Source of the DNA: Pseudomonas sputi
GTDB lineage: Bacteria; Pseudomonadota; Gammaproteobacteria; Pseudomonadales; Pseudomonadaceae
Assembly: GCF_021603585.1 (NCBI RefSeq)
Contig: NZ_BQHI01000005.1
Coordinates: 1 to 64,000 of the forward strand
Direction of reading: 5' to 3'
DNA length: 64,000 nucleotides
Both the position numbers and the translations under genes were made by a program. Of the stretch, positions 27,190 to 36,498 are shown piece by piece (the first letter of the stretch is position 1; the number at the start of each line of letters is the position of its first letter). The notes below the pieces were generated by a model, which saw only the letters and a program-made list of their open reading frames with translations, was not told where the DNA came from and searched no databases.

Positions 27190-27660
27190 ATGCACAGCGA
27201 GCTGGACAGTTATGACCGGCGCATTCTCGCCCTGCTGCAAGAGGACGCTTCCTTGTCCAGCGCACAGATCGCCGAACAGGTAGGCCTGTCGCAGTCGCCG
27301 TGCTGGCGACGGATTCAGCGGATGAAGGAGGAGGGGATCATTCGTGGTCAGGTGACCTTGCTCGATCGCAAGAAGATTGGCCTGAACACGCAGATCTTCG
27401 CCGAGATCAAACTCAACGCCCACGGCCGTTCGAACTTCACTGAGTTCACCGAGGCGATTCGCGGCTTTCCGGAAGTGCTGGAGTGTTATGTGCTGATGGG
27501 GGCGGTGGATTTCCTGCTGCGGATCGTCGCGGCGGACATCGAGGCGTATGAGCGGTTCTTCTTCGAGAAACTGTCGCTGGTGCCGGGGATTCAGGAAGTG
27601 AACTCGATCGTCGCGCTGTCGGAGATCAAGTCCACGACAAGCCTGCCGGTATTGCGCTGA
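27190..27660 (+). CDS. Lrp/AsnC-family transcription regulator
   Basis: A 156-aa regulator with an N-terminal helix-turn-helix (LDSYDRRILALLQEDASLSS then QIAEQVGLSQSPCWRRIQRM) and a C-terminal RAM/ACT effector domain (AEIKLNAHGRSNFTEFTEAI, VLMGAVDFLLRIV). Typical Lrp size. The ligand is probably an amino acid; which one is not visible. It reads divergently from the ACT-like gene and converges on the CYTH/CHAD gene across a palindromic repeat. Confidence 0.92.
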   Translation: MHSELDSYDRRILALLQEDASLSSAQIAEQVGLSQSPCWRRIQRMKEEGIIRGQVTLLDRKKIGLNTQIFAEIKLNAHGRSNFTEFTEAIRGFPEVLECYVLMGAVDFLLRIVAADIEAYERFFFEKLSLVPGIQEVNSIVALSEIKSTTSLPVLR

Positions 27661-27666
27661 TTTGAT

Positions 27667-27712
27667 GATCGTTCCCACGCAGACGGTTCGACGCCTTGAC
27701 GTGGGAACGATC
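27667..27712. repeat. 46-bp palindromic repeat element (copy B)
   Basis: Perfect 13-bp terminal arms GATCGTTCCCACG and CGTGGGAACGATC flank a 20-bp centre containing GGTTCGACGCC. Related copies lie at 36453-36498 (one centre base and one arm base differ) and 17961-18001 (inverted). This copy sits between convergent genes and may double as a terminator. Confidence 0.85.
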
Positions 27713-27723
27713 TTTAGCGGGGA

Positions 27724-29094
27724 TTACATGCGCAGCAGAATTTTCCAGGCGCGATTCTGATACACCGCAATCGCCTGATGCTTGCGTGCATCGAGCAGTT
27801 CGTCGGTGATGGTCGGCTCATTGGCCAGTTGCGCCAGTTTGTTCAGCTCGCCGTACAGGCGATCCATTTCCGGGATCTCCAGCACGTTGCGCGCGTGGTG
27901 CAGCCAGACCTGGATGCGTTCGATGCGCGGCAGTTGCTCGGCCAGATCTTCCGGCTGCTGCTGATAACGCTGCAATTGCAGCGAAGTGGCTTCTTCGCCC
28001 AACAGGCGCGGCAGCCAGCTTTGCAACTGCGCAGCACCCTGGCGATTGCCACGGGTGTTGCGGTCAGCCGTCCAGGTACGGGCCAGCAACCAGCGCGAAG
28101 CGTTCAGCGAGAACAGGCCCCAGCGCGGGTCTTCCAGCTCTTCGAGGAACTGTTCCGGCGCGGCTTTGCGCACGTCTTCGTCTTCGATGCCGACCTGTAC
28201 CAGCGGACGCCAGTCTTCCAGCAGCGCATCCAGTGCCACGCGCAAGTCGTGGGTCGACTGACGCGGTGCGGCCTGGCCGAGGCTGCTCAGCAGGGCGCGC
28301 ATTTCCGCAAGGTTCTCGACCCAGTCCTGCAGCAGGCGCCAGTGACCGTTGAAGCGATACTGTTCGGCCAGACGCTGACTGCTGCCGAGCAAGTGCCAGG
28401 CCAGGGCGGCGAAGGCGTCGTCCAGCGGGGTTTCGGCGGTGATGGCCGGCGCCGGCAGGCTCAGCGAGTAGCTGTTGGCGTCGTACAGGCGATAACCGCG
28501 CTCGGCCTTGCTGATGTCGCACGGCATCAGGGCCAGGGTTTCGGCCAGCTCGGCGGCCAGCTCCAGCAGTGCGGCAGGCTCGCCTTCGCGCAGTTCCAGT
28601 TCCAGCTCGCAGATTTCTTCTTTCTGCTTGCCGACCACCACATGGCCCAGGTCCAGCGCGGCTTCGATGACCACTTTGGTCTTGCCACGGCCCCAGGCGA
28701 TTTCGGCGCGCTCGCGGACGAAATCGGTGGTGAAGATCGGCTTCAGGGTTTTCTTGTCCAGGTCGGCAAGGGACTCGGGCCAGCATTCGCCGTCGAGTTT
28801 CTTCACGTCGAGCCTGGCTTTGGGCAGGTTCCAGTCGTACTCGTTACGCTCGGACAGGCCGGCGACGCTCTGGCCACGGGTCTTGAGGGTCTGAATCACC
28901 TCTTCGCCGTCCTTGCGCAGGCGCAGGGCAACCTTGGCCCGGGCCAGGTCACGCTCAGGCGTGTCGAAATACTGATTCATCAACTCACGGCGTTCCCAGC
29001 CACTTTTGTTGCGTTTTTTCAGGAGAGGGTGCTCGCGCAGGGCGGCGAGGGTTTCGCGGCTGACGCGGAGTTTGATTTCGGTTTCTTTCTGCAT
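27724..29094 (-). CDS. ygiF: CYTH-CHAD protein (inorganic triphosphatase)
   Basis: A 456-aa protein with an N-terminal CYTH domain (residues 1-200) opening with the metal-binding ETEIKLR, the ExExK hallmark, and later DLGHVVVGKQKEEICELELE. The C-terminal CHAD domain (about 215-456) contains the helical repeats STHDLRVALDALLEDWRPLV and WLHHARNVLEIPEMD. YgiF-type proteins hydrolyse inorganic triphosphate; CHAD domains bind polyphosphate. It ends beside a palindromic repeat and is otherwise alone. Confidence 0.9.
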   Translation of the reverse strand: MQKETEIKLRVSRETLAALREHPLLKKRNKSGWERRELMNQYFDTPERDLARAKVALRLRKDGEEVIQTLKTRGQSVAGLSERNEYDWNLPKARLDVKKLDGECWPESLADLDKKTLKPIFTTDFVRERAEIAWGRGKTKVVIEAALDLGHVVVGKQKEEICELELELREGEPAALLELAAELAETLALMPCDISKAERGYRLYDANSYSLSLPAPAITAETPLDDAFAALAWHLLGSSQRLAEQYRFNGHWRLLQDWVENLAEMRALLSSLGQAAPRQSTHDLRVALDALLEDWRPLVQVGIEDEDVRKAAPEQFLEELEDPRWGLFSLNASRWLLARTWTADRNTRGNRQGAAQLQSWLPRLLGEEATSLQLQRYQQQPEDLAEQLPRIERIQVWLHHARNVLEIPEMDRLYGELNKLAQLANEPTITDELLDARKHQAIAVYQNRAWKILLRM

Positions 29095-29250
29095 GGCCGG
29101 AAAATCCAGGATCGGGAGCGCAGCCGGGGGAATGTGTGGCTGCCAAGGCCGTGCAGTGTACAGGACTGAACCTTCCTACGCTTTGCGGCGGTTTATTCTC
29201 GGCGCCGGATGGTTCTATGATGGACTCCAATCCGGGAGTTGGAGTCAGCG

Positions 29251-30399
29251 ATGCCTTTGCCGTCCATGCAAGACCAGTTCGCTGCACTGATCGCTGCGCC
29301 GTCGGTCAGTTGCACCCAGCCGCGCCTCGACCAGTCCAACCGGGCGGTGATCGATCTGCTGGCGGGTTGGCTTGGCGACCTCGGTTTCAGTTGCGACATC
29401 CAGCAGGTCAGCCCCGGCAAATTCAACTTGCTCGCCAGCTTTGGCAGTGGCCCCGGCGGGTTGGTGTTGGCGGGGCACAGCGACACGGTGCCGTACGACG
29501 ATGCGTTGTGGAAAACCGATCCGCTGAAACTCACGGAAGTCGACGGACGCTGGGTCGGTCTCGGCAGTTGTGACATGAAGGGCTTCTTCGCCCTGATCAT
29601 TGAAGCCGTGCAACCGCTGCTCGACCAGCCGTTCAGGCAACCGCTGCTGATCCTCGCCACCTGTGATGAAGAAAGCTCGATGTCCGGCGCCCGGGCGCTG
29701 GCCGAGGCGGGGCGTCCACTGGGCCGGGCGGCGGTGATCGGCGAGCCGACCGGGCTCAAGCCGATCCGCATGCACAAGGGCATCATGATGGAGCGCATCG
29801 ATATCCTCGGGCAGAGCGGCCATTCGTCGGATCCGCGTCTGGGACACAGCGCCCTCGAAGCGATGCACGACGCCATCGGCGAACTGCGTGGCCTGCGCCT
29901 GCTGTGGCAACGCGAATTCAACAACCCGCAGTTCAGCGTGCCGCAGCCGACCATGAACTTCGGCTGCATCCACGGCGGCGACAACCCCAACCGCATTTGC
30001 GGCCAGTGTTCGCTGGAGTTCGACCTGCGGCCGCTGCCGGGGATGGATCCCAAGGTCTTGCGCAACGAAATTCTGCGCAAGCTCAACCCGGTCGCCGAAC
30101 GGCATAAAGTGAAGATCGATTACGCGCCACTGTTTCCCGAGGTGCCGTCGTTCGAGCAGGCCGAGGACGCGGAGCTGGTGCGAATTGCCGAAAAACTCAC
30201 CGGCCACACGGCCGAAGCGGTAGCGTTCGGCACCGAAGCGCCTTATCTTCAGCGTCTTGGCTGCGAAACCATCGTGCTCGGCCCCGGCGACATCGCCTGT
30301 GCGCACCAACCGGGCGAGTACCTCGAAATGTCACGTTTGCAGCCTACCGTGCATCTATTGCGGCAGTTGATCGAACATTACTGTCTCAAAACTGTATAA
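29251..30399 (+). CDS. argE: N-acetylornithine deacetylase
   Basis: Arginine pathway enzyme that releases acetate from N-acetylornithine; 382 aa, M20 family with two zincs. Motifs: VLAGHSDTVPYDD (metal His-x-Asp), GLGSCDMKGFFALI (bridging Asp), TCDEESSMSGARAL (catalytic Glu pair). GGAG lies six bases before the ATG at 29251. Pseudomonads mainly use the ArgJ transacetylation cycle, so ArgE may be partly redundant. It precedes argA by 135 bp on the same strand. Confidence 0.92.
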   Translation: MPLPSMQDQFAALIAAPSVSCTQPRLDQSNRAVIDLLAGWLGDLGFSCDIQQVSPGKFNLLASFGSGPGGLVLAGHSDTVPYDDALWKTDPLKLTEVDGRWVGLGSCDMKGFFALIIEAVQPLLDQPFRQPLLILATCDEESSMSGARALAEAGRPLGRAAVIGEPTGLKPIRMHKGIMMERIDILGQSGHSSDPRLGHSALEAMHDAIGELRGLRLLWQREFNNPQFSVPQPTMNFGCIHGGDNPNRICGQCSLEFDLRPLPGMDPKVLRNEILRKLNPVAERHKVKIDYAPLFPEVPSFEQAEDAELVRIAEKLTGHTAEAVAFGTEAPYLQRLGCETIVLGPGDIACAHQPGEYLEMSRLQPTVHLLRQLIEHYCLKTV

Positions 30400-30534
30400 A
30401 TTGCCCACCCATCCACCCGTATTCATGAGGAGAGCGCGCGTGTCGCCAAGCCTGTTCCGACGATAACCATCAGCCCGCTGTGCGTTTTCCGTTTCGCCCC
30501 TTTTCCGGCTGCTATTTATTACAGGCCCAGGTTC

Positions 30535-31833
30535 ATGCCCGAATACGTCAATTGGCTTCGCCACGCGTCTCCTTATATCAATGCTCACCGCGATTGCACC
30601 TTCGTCGTCATGCTTCCGGGCGACGGCGTGGAGCATCCGAACTTCGGCAATATCGTCCATGACATCGTGCTGCTGCACAGCCTCGGCGTGCGGCTGGTGC
30701 TGGTTCACGGTTCCCGTCCACAGATCGAAACCCGTCTCGCCGCCCGTGGCCTGACCCCGCATTACCACCACGGCATGCGCATCACCGATGCCGCGACGCT
30801 GGAGTGCGTGATCGACGCGGTCGGCCAGCTGCGCATCGCCATCGAAGCGCGGCTGTCGATGGACATGGCTTCGTCGCCGATGCAGGGCTCGCGCCTGCGG
30901 GTCGCCAGCGGCAACCTCGTGACGGCACGACCGATCGGCGTGCTGGAAGGTGTCGACTATCACCACACCGGCGAAGTGCGCCGGGTCGACCGCAAAGGCA
31001 TCAACCGCCTGCTCGACGAGCGCTCCATCGTATTGCTGTCGCCGCTGGGGTATTCGCCGACCGGTGAGATCTTCAACCTGGCCTGTGAAGATGTCGCCAC
31101 CCGCGCCGCCATCGATCTGGGGGCCGACAAGCTGCTGCTGTTCGGTGCCGACCTCGGTCTGATCGACGAAAACGGCAAACTGGTGCGCGAGCTGCGTCCG
31201 CAACAGGTGCCGGCACATTTGCAGCGTCTGGGCAGCAACTATCAGGCGGAACTGTTGGATGCCGCCGCCGAAGCCTGTCGAGGCGGCGTGGCGCGCAGCC
31301 ATATCGTCAGTTATGCCGAGGACGGCGCGCTGCTGACTGAACTGTTCACCCGCGACGGCGGCGGTACGCTGGTGGCCCAGGAGCAATTCGAACTGGTGCG
31401 CGAGGCGGCGATTGAAGACGTCGGCGGTTTGCTTGACCTGATCAGTCCGCTGGAGGAGCAGGGCATTCTGGTGCGCCGTTCCCGTGAAGTGCTGGAGCGC
31501 GAGATCGAGCAGTTCAGCGTGGTCGAGCGTGAAGGGATGATCATCGCCTGTGCGGCGCTGTATCAGATTGCCGATTCGGATGCCGGCGAGCTGGCGTGCC
31601 TGGCCGTGAACCCGGAATACCGTCATGGCGGTCGCGGCGACGAACTGCTCGAGCGCATCGAGACCCGTGCCCGGGCGCAAGGCCTGAAAACCCTGTTCGT
31701 TCTCACCACCCGCACCGCCCACTGGTTCCGCGAGCGCGGTTTCGAGCCGAGCAGCGTCGAACGCCTGCCGGCGGCGCGGGCTTCTCTCTATAACTATCAG
31801 CGCAATTCGAAGATCTTCGAAAAGACGCTTTGA
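30535..31833 (+). CDS. argA: N-acetylglutamate synthase
   Basis: First enzyme of arginine synthesis: acetyl-CoA plus glutamate to N-acetylglutamate, inhibited by arginine. The 432-aa protein has the classic two-domain layout: an amino-acid-kinase-like domain (about 1-290, with DIVLLHSLGVRLVLVHGSRP and the arginine site region) and a GNAT acetyltransferase domain (about 300-432, with CLAVNPEYRHGGRGDELLER, the acetyl-CoA pyrophosphate loop). Length matches ArgA. Confidence 0.96.
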   Translation: MPEYVNWLRHASPYINAHRDCTFVVMLPGDGVEHPNFGNIVHDIVLLHSLGVRLVLVHGSRPQIETRLAARGLTPHYHHGMRITDAATLECVIDAVGQLRIAIEARLSMDMASSPMQGSRLRVASGNLVTARPIGVLEGVDYHHTGEVRRVDRKGINRLLDERSIVLLSPLGYSPTGEIFNLACEDVATRAAIDLGADKLLLFGADLGLIDENGKLVRELRPQQVPAHLQRLGSNYQAELLDAAAEACRGGVARSHIVSYAEDGALLTELFTRDGGGTLVAQEQFELVREAAIEDVGGLLDLISPLEEQGILVRRSREVLEREIEQFSVVEREGMIIACAALYQIADSDAGELACLAVNPEYRHGGRGDELLERIETRARAQGLKTLFVLTTRTAHWFRERGFEPSSVERLPAARASLYNYQRNSKIFEKTL

Positions 31834-32387
31834 CTCATCAGGCTGTGGGGCAGCAGATGCAGGCCGCAAGCTCCCCACCCAGCCGTTTTCTGCAGCTCTT
31901 CTCCTGATTCAACATCACTGAACACGATGGCTGCACCGAGCCAGGTCAATCCTGCAAGCCGGCGGCTGCGTTGTGCGTGAAAGAAATATCCACGATACAC
32001 AAACTGTAACAATTGATCCGGATATTGCGCGGGTTGGCTGTTGTTGTGATGGAAATGTTTCTGGATTACGTCAGCGCAAATCGCTCTAGGCAGGGTGGTT
32101 CAATACCCTTCAGAAATTGACCGGCAGGTTCGCATGGGGAGCACGCGAGCCTTTAAATACGGGGTTCAATTCCTAAAGGGTATTAGAAAAGAAGGTTTCA
32201 ATTCTTTTCAGATTCATGACGAACTCATGAAGCGGCATGGACCAAAACACCGGAGATTAGACTATGGTCGTAGACACACAAAGTTACGATTGACTTGTGA
32301 GTCACGCTCTGGCGCTAATCGCTAACCTTCGGACTCGGGCGTTGATCCGGGCCAGGCAAACAAGAATTAGAAACGAGGAGCTTGACA
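31834..32387. other. 554-bp intergenic region upstream of the first porin
   Basis: I see no convincing gene here. Two reading frames (minus, 31797-32012; plus from a GTG at 32095 to 32325) lack ribosome binding sites and recognisable similarity. The region is less GC-rich than its surroundings and holds a 9-bp inverted pair AATACCCTT (32102) / AAGGGTATT (32176). The last 60 bp, from CGGGCGTTGATCCGG, resemble the leader of the second porin gene. Confidence 0.6.
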
Positions 32388-33716
32388 ATGAATAAGTCCA
32401 CCTTGGCCGTGGCTGTGGCCTTTGGGGTATTGGCGCAGCAAGCAGGGGCCGCGGGTTTCATCGAAGACAGCAAGGCTTCCCTGAGTTCCCGCACCATGTA
32501 CTACAACAACGATAACCGTGATGGCGGCGCCGATCAGAAAGAGACCGCGCAGGGCTTCAAGTTCGATTACCTCTCCGGTTTTACTCAGGGCACGGTCGGG
32601 TTTGGTCTGGATGTGCAGGCGCTCAGCGGCATTCACCTGGATGGTGGACGTGGGCACCACCCGGACAGCAACACGTTCTCCCCGAGTGATTCCGACGGTT
32701 CGGCAACACATTCCTGGAGCCGCATAGCGGGTAACGTCAAGGCACGTCTGTCCAAGACCGAAGCTCACTTGGGTGGTGCTCTGCAACCTAACTTGCCGAT
32801 TCTGGTCGCGAACGATAGCCGCCTGCTGCCTCAAACCTTCGAGGGTGGCACGGTCACCTCCAAGGAAATCGACAACGTCACCTTCAACGCCGGTCAGCTC
32901 GAGCATGCAGTGGGTCGTGCCTCGACAAACAGTACTGGCCTCGCAGTGGCTGGTGGTACGCAGGACAGCAATCAGTTCCGCTATGCAGGCGCCGACTGGA
33001 AGGTCACCAAAGACCTGACCCTGCAGTACTACCACTCCAACCTGCAGGATTATTACAAGCAGAACTTCTTCGGCCTGGTGCATGTTCTTCCGATCAGCAC
33101 CAACCAGTCGTTCAAGACCGATATTCGCTATTTTGACAGCAGCTCCGATGGCAAGAACGGCGAAGCAGGCTACCGCTTCAATAACAATGGCGGCTATGCC
33201 AGAAATCCGGGCGAGGTCGATAACAAGACCTGGAGCGCCATGTTCACTTACACCTTGGGTGGCAATGCGTTCTTGCTCGGCCATCAACGCGTCAACGATG
33301 ACGGTGGTTTCGTCTACTTGAACCAAGGCAACGTGGTCGATGGCAACGGTCGCCCTGAAGGTGCCGGTGGAACCAGTTTCTATTTGTTCACTGACGCCAT
33401 GGTTAACGGCTTTGTCCGTGCCGGTGAAAACACCACCTTCGGTCAGTATTCCTATGACTTCGCAGGTCTGGGCGTACCGGGCCTCAAAGCCTCGATCGCT
33501 TATCTGCATGGCGAAAACATCAAGGCAACGAACGGCACCGGTAGCGACATGTCCGAGTGGGAACGAGACATGCGTATTGATTACACCGTTCAACAGGGCG
33601 TACTCAAAGGCTTCGGCGTGACACTGCGCAATGGTGTTTATCGTGGCAGCCAGATCAATATTGCCGATCAGGATCAGACCCGTCTGATCTTCAACTACAC
33701 CTATAGCTTCCTGTAA
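32388..33716 (+). CDS. OprD-family outer-membrane porin (copy 1)
   Basis: A 442-aa 18-stranded OprD-type porin, substrate-specific uptake channel for small molecules such as amino acids or carboxylates. Signal peptide MNKSTLAVAVAFGVLAQQAG, cut after AGA, followed by GFIEDSKASLSSRTMYYNND, the usual first strand. Conserved motifs include SRLLPQTFEGGTVTSKEIDN and SEWERDMRIDYTV; the protein ends in a strand with terminal aromatic YTYSFL. ATG at 32388 follows GAGGAG. Its N-terminal 30 residues and leader closely resemble those of the next gene, showing tandem duplication. Confidence 0.92.
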   Translation: MNKSTLAVAVAFGVLAQQAGAAGFIEDSKASLSSRTMYYNNDNRDGGADQKETAQGFKFDYLSGFTQGTVGFGLDVQALSGIHLDGGRGHHPDSNTFSPSDSDGSATHSWSRIAGNVKARLSKTEAHLGGALQPNLPILVANDSRLLPQTFEGGTVTSKEIDNVTFNAGQLEHAVGRASTNSTGLAVAGGTQDSNQFRYAGADWKVTKDLTLQYYHSNLQDYYKQNFFGLVHVLPISTNQSFKTDIRYFDSSSDGKNGEAGYRFNNNGGYARNPGEVDNKTWSAMFTYTLGGNAFLLGHQRVNDDGGFVYLNQGNVVDGNGRPEGAGGTSFYLFTDAMVNGFVRAGENTTFGQYSYDFAGLGVPGLKASIAYLHGENIKATNGTGSDMSEWERDMRIDYTVQQGVLKGFGVTLRNGVYRGSQINIADQDQTRLIFNYTYSFL

Positions 33717-33732
33717 AAAGTGCTGAAAAAGA

Positions 33733-33758
33733 CCTTGCCGCGCGGCAAGGTTTTTTTT
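33733..33758 (+). terminator. Intrinsic terminator of porin 1
   Basis: CCTTGCCG and CGGCAAGG flank a two-base loop; eight T follow. A textbook terminator 17 bp after the porin stop. Confidence 0.93.
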
Positions 33759-34137
33759 GCCTTTTTTTATATATTTCCAAATGTTATTTATTGATTGTTT
33801 TTTATTCTTTTTGTGTTTTAAGGCGTCAGTCTAGAGTAGGCCGTCCGACGCCCGGAAAGCGCTGCGGTGTTTTGGCATTTTTGTCCCTCGACAATCTGAA
33901 GGGTTCAGGAATCGGTGTTCAAGCCGATACCTCCATTCTGTCGTGCCTTTGTATATGCCTCGATGTTCTTAAAAAGAGTGAAGCAATTCTTTTCGAGATT
34001 ATGACGAGGTATGCTTCCGCGGCTTTGACGGGGGTAAGCGATCCGCTGCGATGAGTGTTCCAGGTTTTCGGGCAATTGATCCGGAGCCGACAGCAAAAAG
34101 CAAAAAGCAAAAGAATTAGAAACGAGAGGAGCGAAAC
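33759..34137. other. 379-bp AT-rich intergenic region between the porins
   Basis: No gene seen. It begins with a very AT-rich stretch (33770-33825) containing TTATTCTTTTT at 33802, a string also seen before lsfA. The 3' end carries AAAAAGCAAAAAGCAAAAG direct repeats, then the porin leader GAATTAGAAACGAGAGGAG. Confidence 0.6.
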
Positions 34138-35481
34138 ATGAACAAGTCCACCTTGGCCCTGGCCGTGGCCGTAGGGGTTTTGGCGCAGCAGGCAGGCGCC
34201 GCCGGTTTCATCGAAGACAGCAAGGCCACCCTGGGGCTGCGTAACTTCTACATCAACACTGACTACCGCGATGGCGCAGGCGCCAACAAGAACGAAGAGT
34301 GGGGCCAAGGCTTCGATCTGCGTTTCATCTCCGGCTACACCCAAGGCACCGTAGGCTTCGGTATCGACGCTATCGGCCTGCTGGGCGTGCGTCTGGATTC
34401 GGGCGGCGGCACCAACGGCAACAGCGGTGCCGCTTACGGCGGCACTGTGTTCCCGAGCGAGTCCAACGGTAAAGCGGTCGACAACTTCTCCAGCCTGGGC
34501 CTGACTGCCAAAGCCAAGATCTCCCAGACCGAACTGAAGCTGGGCACCCTGCAGCCGAAGAACCCGGTCATCGTGACCAACGACGGTCGTCTGCTGCCGC
34601 AAACCTGGCAGGGCGGTCAGATCACTTCCGGCGAAATCAAGGACCTGACCCTGGTCGGTGGTCAGATCGAAGCCGTGAAAGGCCGTAACTCCAGCAACAA
34701 CGAAAACCTGTCCATCAGCGGTGCAAACACCCGTGGCGCCGGCTTCCGTGACAGCAACAAGTTCATCTACGCCGGTGGTGACTACAAGATCACCAAAGAC
34801 CTGACTGCCCAGTACTACTACGGCAACCTGGAAGACTTCTACAAGCAGCACTTCCTGGGTCTGGTACACAACTGGGCCATCGGCCCGGGCGTATTGAAGT
34901 CTGACTTCCGTTACTTCAACAGCTCCGACGACGGCAAGAACGGCACTGATCCTGCGTACTTCAGCACCGGTAACTACACCGGCGTGCGCAACGGTCGTGG
35001 CGAAGTCGACAACAATCTGTACAGCGGCCTGTTCCTGTACACCGTTGAAGGTCACACCTTCGGTGGCGGTTACCAGGTGTCCAACGGCAGCTCTGACTTC
35101 CCTTGGCTGAACCAGGGCGACGGTTCGTCGAACTACACCATCACCGACATGCAGATCCAGAAGTTCGGCCGTGCCGGCGAGAAAACCTGGCAGGCTCGCT
35201 ACTCGTATGACTTCGCCAAAATCGGCGTACCAGGCCTGACCGCTGGTGTGGTTTACCTGAAAGGCGATTCGATCGACACCGTTGGCACCAGCGGTCGCGA
35301 AAGCGCTTCGAACCGTTCCGAGTGGGAACGCGACTTCACCATCGGTTACGTCGTACCGGAAGGCCCGTTCAAGAACGTCGGCCTGATGTGGAAAAACGCT
35401 GTATGGCGCACCGACCTGCCGAACACCCGTTCGCAGGACGAAAACCGCCTGATCGTCAGCTACTCGATCCCGCTGCTGTAA
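34138..35481 (+). CDS. OprD-family outer-membrane porin (copy 2)
   Basis: A 447-aa OprD-family porin with the signal peptide MNKSTLALAVAVGVLAQQAG and first strand GFIEDSKATLGLRNFYINTD. Shares GRLLPQTWQGGQITSGEIKD, YYGNLEDFYKQHFLGLVHNW and SEWERDFTIGYVV with the copy before it, and ends SYSIPLL. It is stronger in its codon choice (C/G third positions) and has a better ribosome binding site (GAGAGGAG), so it may be the abundant one. It resembles OprE/OprQ members by length and motifs, but the exact subfamily is not certain. Confidence 0.92.
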   Translation: MNKSTLALAVAVGVLAQQAGAAGFIEDSKATLGLRNFYINTDYRDGAGANKNEEWGQGFDLRFISGYTQGTVGFGIDAIGLLGVRLDSGGGTNGNSGAAYGGTVFPSESNGKAVDNFSSLGLTAKAKISQTELKLGTLQPKNPVIVTNDGRLLPQTWQGGQITSGEIKDLTLVGGQIEAVKGRNSSNNENLSISGANTRGAGFRDSNKFIYAGGDYKITKDLTAQYYYGNLEDFYKQHFLGLVHNWAIGPGVLKSDFRYFNSSDDGKNGTDPAYFSTGNYTGVRNGRGEVDNNLYSGLFLYTVEGHTFGGGYQVSNGSSDFPWLNQGDGSSNYTITDMQIQKFGRAGEKTWQARYSYDFAKIGVPGLTAGVVYLKGDSIDTVGTSGRESASNRSEWERDFTIGYVVPEGPFKNVGLMWKNAVWRTDLPNTRSQDENRLIVSYSIPLL

Positions 35482-35516
35482 TCGCGCGCTCCTGCACTGA
35501 TGTAAAAAAGCTGATG

Positions 35517-35556
35517 TAAAAAAGCCCCGTCCGGCATTGCGCCGGACGGGGCTTTT
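35517..35556 (+). terminator. Terminator of porin 2
   Basis: AAAGCCCCGTCCGGC and GCCGGACGGGGCTTTT form a 15-bp stem with a short loop, ending in T4. Confidence 0.9.
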
Positions 35557-35789
35557 GCGTTTTCGGGTCCGGCTCACCCCCGTAAGCCTTTCCCGATGTT
35601 CCCCTCTTTACAGCAACTCAAGGCCTTCTCGAACCTTGAGGGCGATGTTCGTCGCGATGCTGCGGGGCGTCCAGTGAACAGAAGTTTAATATTCAATATG
35701 GATATAAATATCTAGTTATTTATTCTTTTTCAGAAGAACAAATCCCGAGCTACAGTTGAGGTCTCCAACCTCTTATCAGGAGCCGCACC

Positions 35790-36428
35790 ATGAGCCTCAG
35801 ACTTGGCGATATCGCCCCCGATTTCGAACAGGATTCCAGCGCCGGCAAGATTCGTTTCCACGAATGGCTGGGCGATAGCTGGGGCGTGCTGTTTTCCCAC
35901 CCGGCGGATTTCACCCCGGTGTGCACCACCGAACTGGGCTTCACCGCCAAGCTCAAGGACGAGTTCACCAAGCGCGGCGTGAAGGCCATCGCACTGTCGG
36001 TCGACCCGGTGGACTCGCATCACAAGTGGATCGAGGACATCAACGAAACCCAGAACACCATCGTCAACTTCCCGATCCTGGCCGATGCCGATCGCAAGGT
36101 GTCTGATCTGTACGATCTGATTCACCCGAACGCCAACGACACCCTGACCGTGCGTTCGCTGTTCGTGATCGATCCGAACAAGAAGATCCGCCTGACCATC
36201 ACTTATCCGGCCAGCACCGGTCGCAACTTCCACGAGATTTTGCGGGTGATCGATTCGCTGCAGCTCACCGACAACTACAAGGTGGCCACACCGGCCAACT
36301 GGCAGGACGGTGAAGAAGTGGTGATCGTGCCGTCGCTCAAGGACGAAGACGAAATCAAGCAGCGCTTTCCCAAGGGTTACCGCGCGGTGAAACCGTACCT
36401 GCGCCTGACCCCACAGCCGAACAAATAA
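35790..36428 (+). CDS. lsfA: 1-Cys peroxiredoxin LsfA
   Basis: Peroxiredoxin of the Prx6 class, 212 aa. The peroxidatic Cys is Cys45 in FTPVCTTELGF; a second catalytic Cys is absent, as for 1-Cys enzymes. LsfA was named in pseudomonads as a sulfate-starvation-induced protein, and it lies directly before the ssu genes, fitting a role in protecting the cell during sulfonate use. CAGGAG precedes the ATG. The upstream 230 bp are AT-rich around 35690-35740. Confidence 0.93.
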   Translation: MSLRLGDIAPDFEQDSSAGKIRFHEWLGDSWGVLFSHPADFTPVCTTELGFTAKLKDEFTKRGVKAIALSVDPVDSHHKWIEDINETQNTIVNFPILADADRKVSDLYDLIHPNANDTLTVRSLFVIDPNKKIRLTITYPASTGRNFHEILRVIDSLQLTDNYKVATPANWQDGEEVVIVPSLKDEDEIKQRFPKGYRAVKPYLRLTPQPNK

Positions 36429-36452
36429 CCTTACCGGGCACATCTCGTTGCA

Positions 36453-36498
36453 GATCGTTCCCACGCGGACGGTTCGACGCCTCGACGTGGGAGCGATC
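36453..36498. repeat. 46-bp palindromic repeat element (copy C)
   Basis: Same element as at 27667-27712: GATCGTTCCCACG ... CGTGGGAGCGATC around GGTTCGACGCC. One A-to-G change breaks perfect arm pairing. A further GGGAGCGATCAG lies directly after it, possibly a partial copy. It lies between lsfA and ssuE. Confidence 0.85.

Noticed and set aside
30355-31878. Minus-strand frame of ~500 codons opposite argA
   Set aside because: Antisense shadow of a well-identified gene; low-complexity translation.
31797-32012. Possible 71-codon minus-strand gene after argA
   Set aside because: Overlaps the argA 3' end, no ribosome binding site or known domain.
32095-32325. Possible 76-codon gene starting at GTG upstream of porin 1
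   Set aside because: No ribosome binding site, no recognisable similarity, and it ends inside the region shared with the second porin leader.
33919-35577. Minus-strand frame of ~550 codons opposite porin 2
   Set aside because: Antisense shadow; the repeated V/G/Q composition reflects porin codon use.
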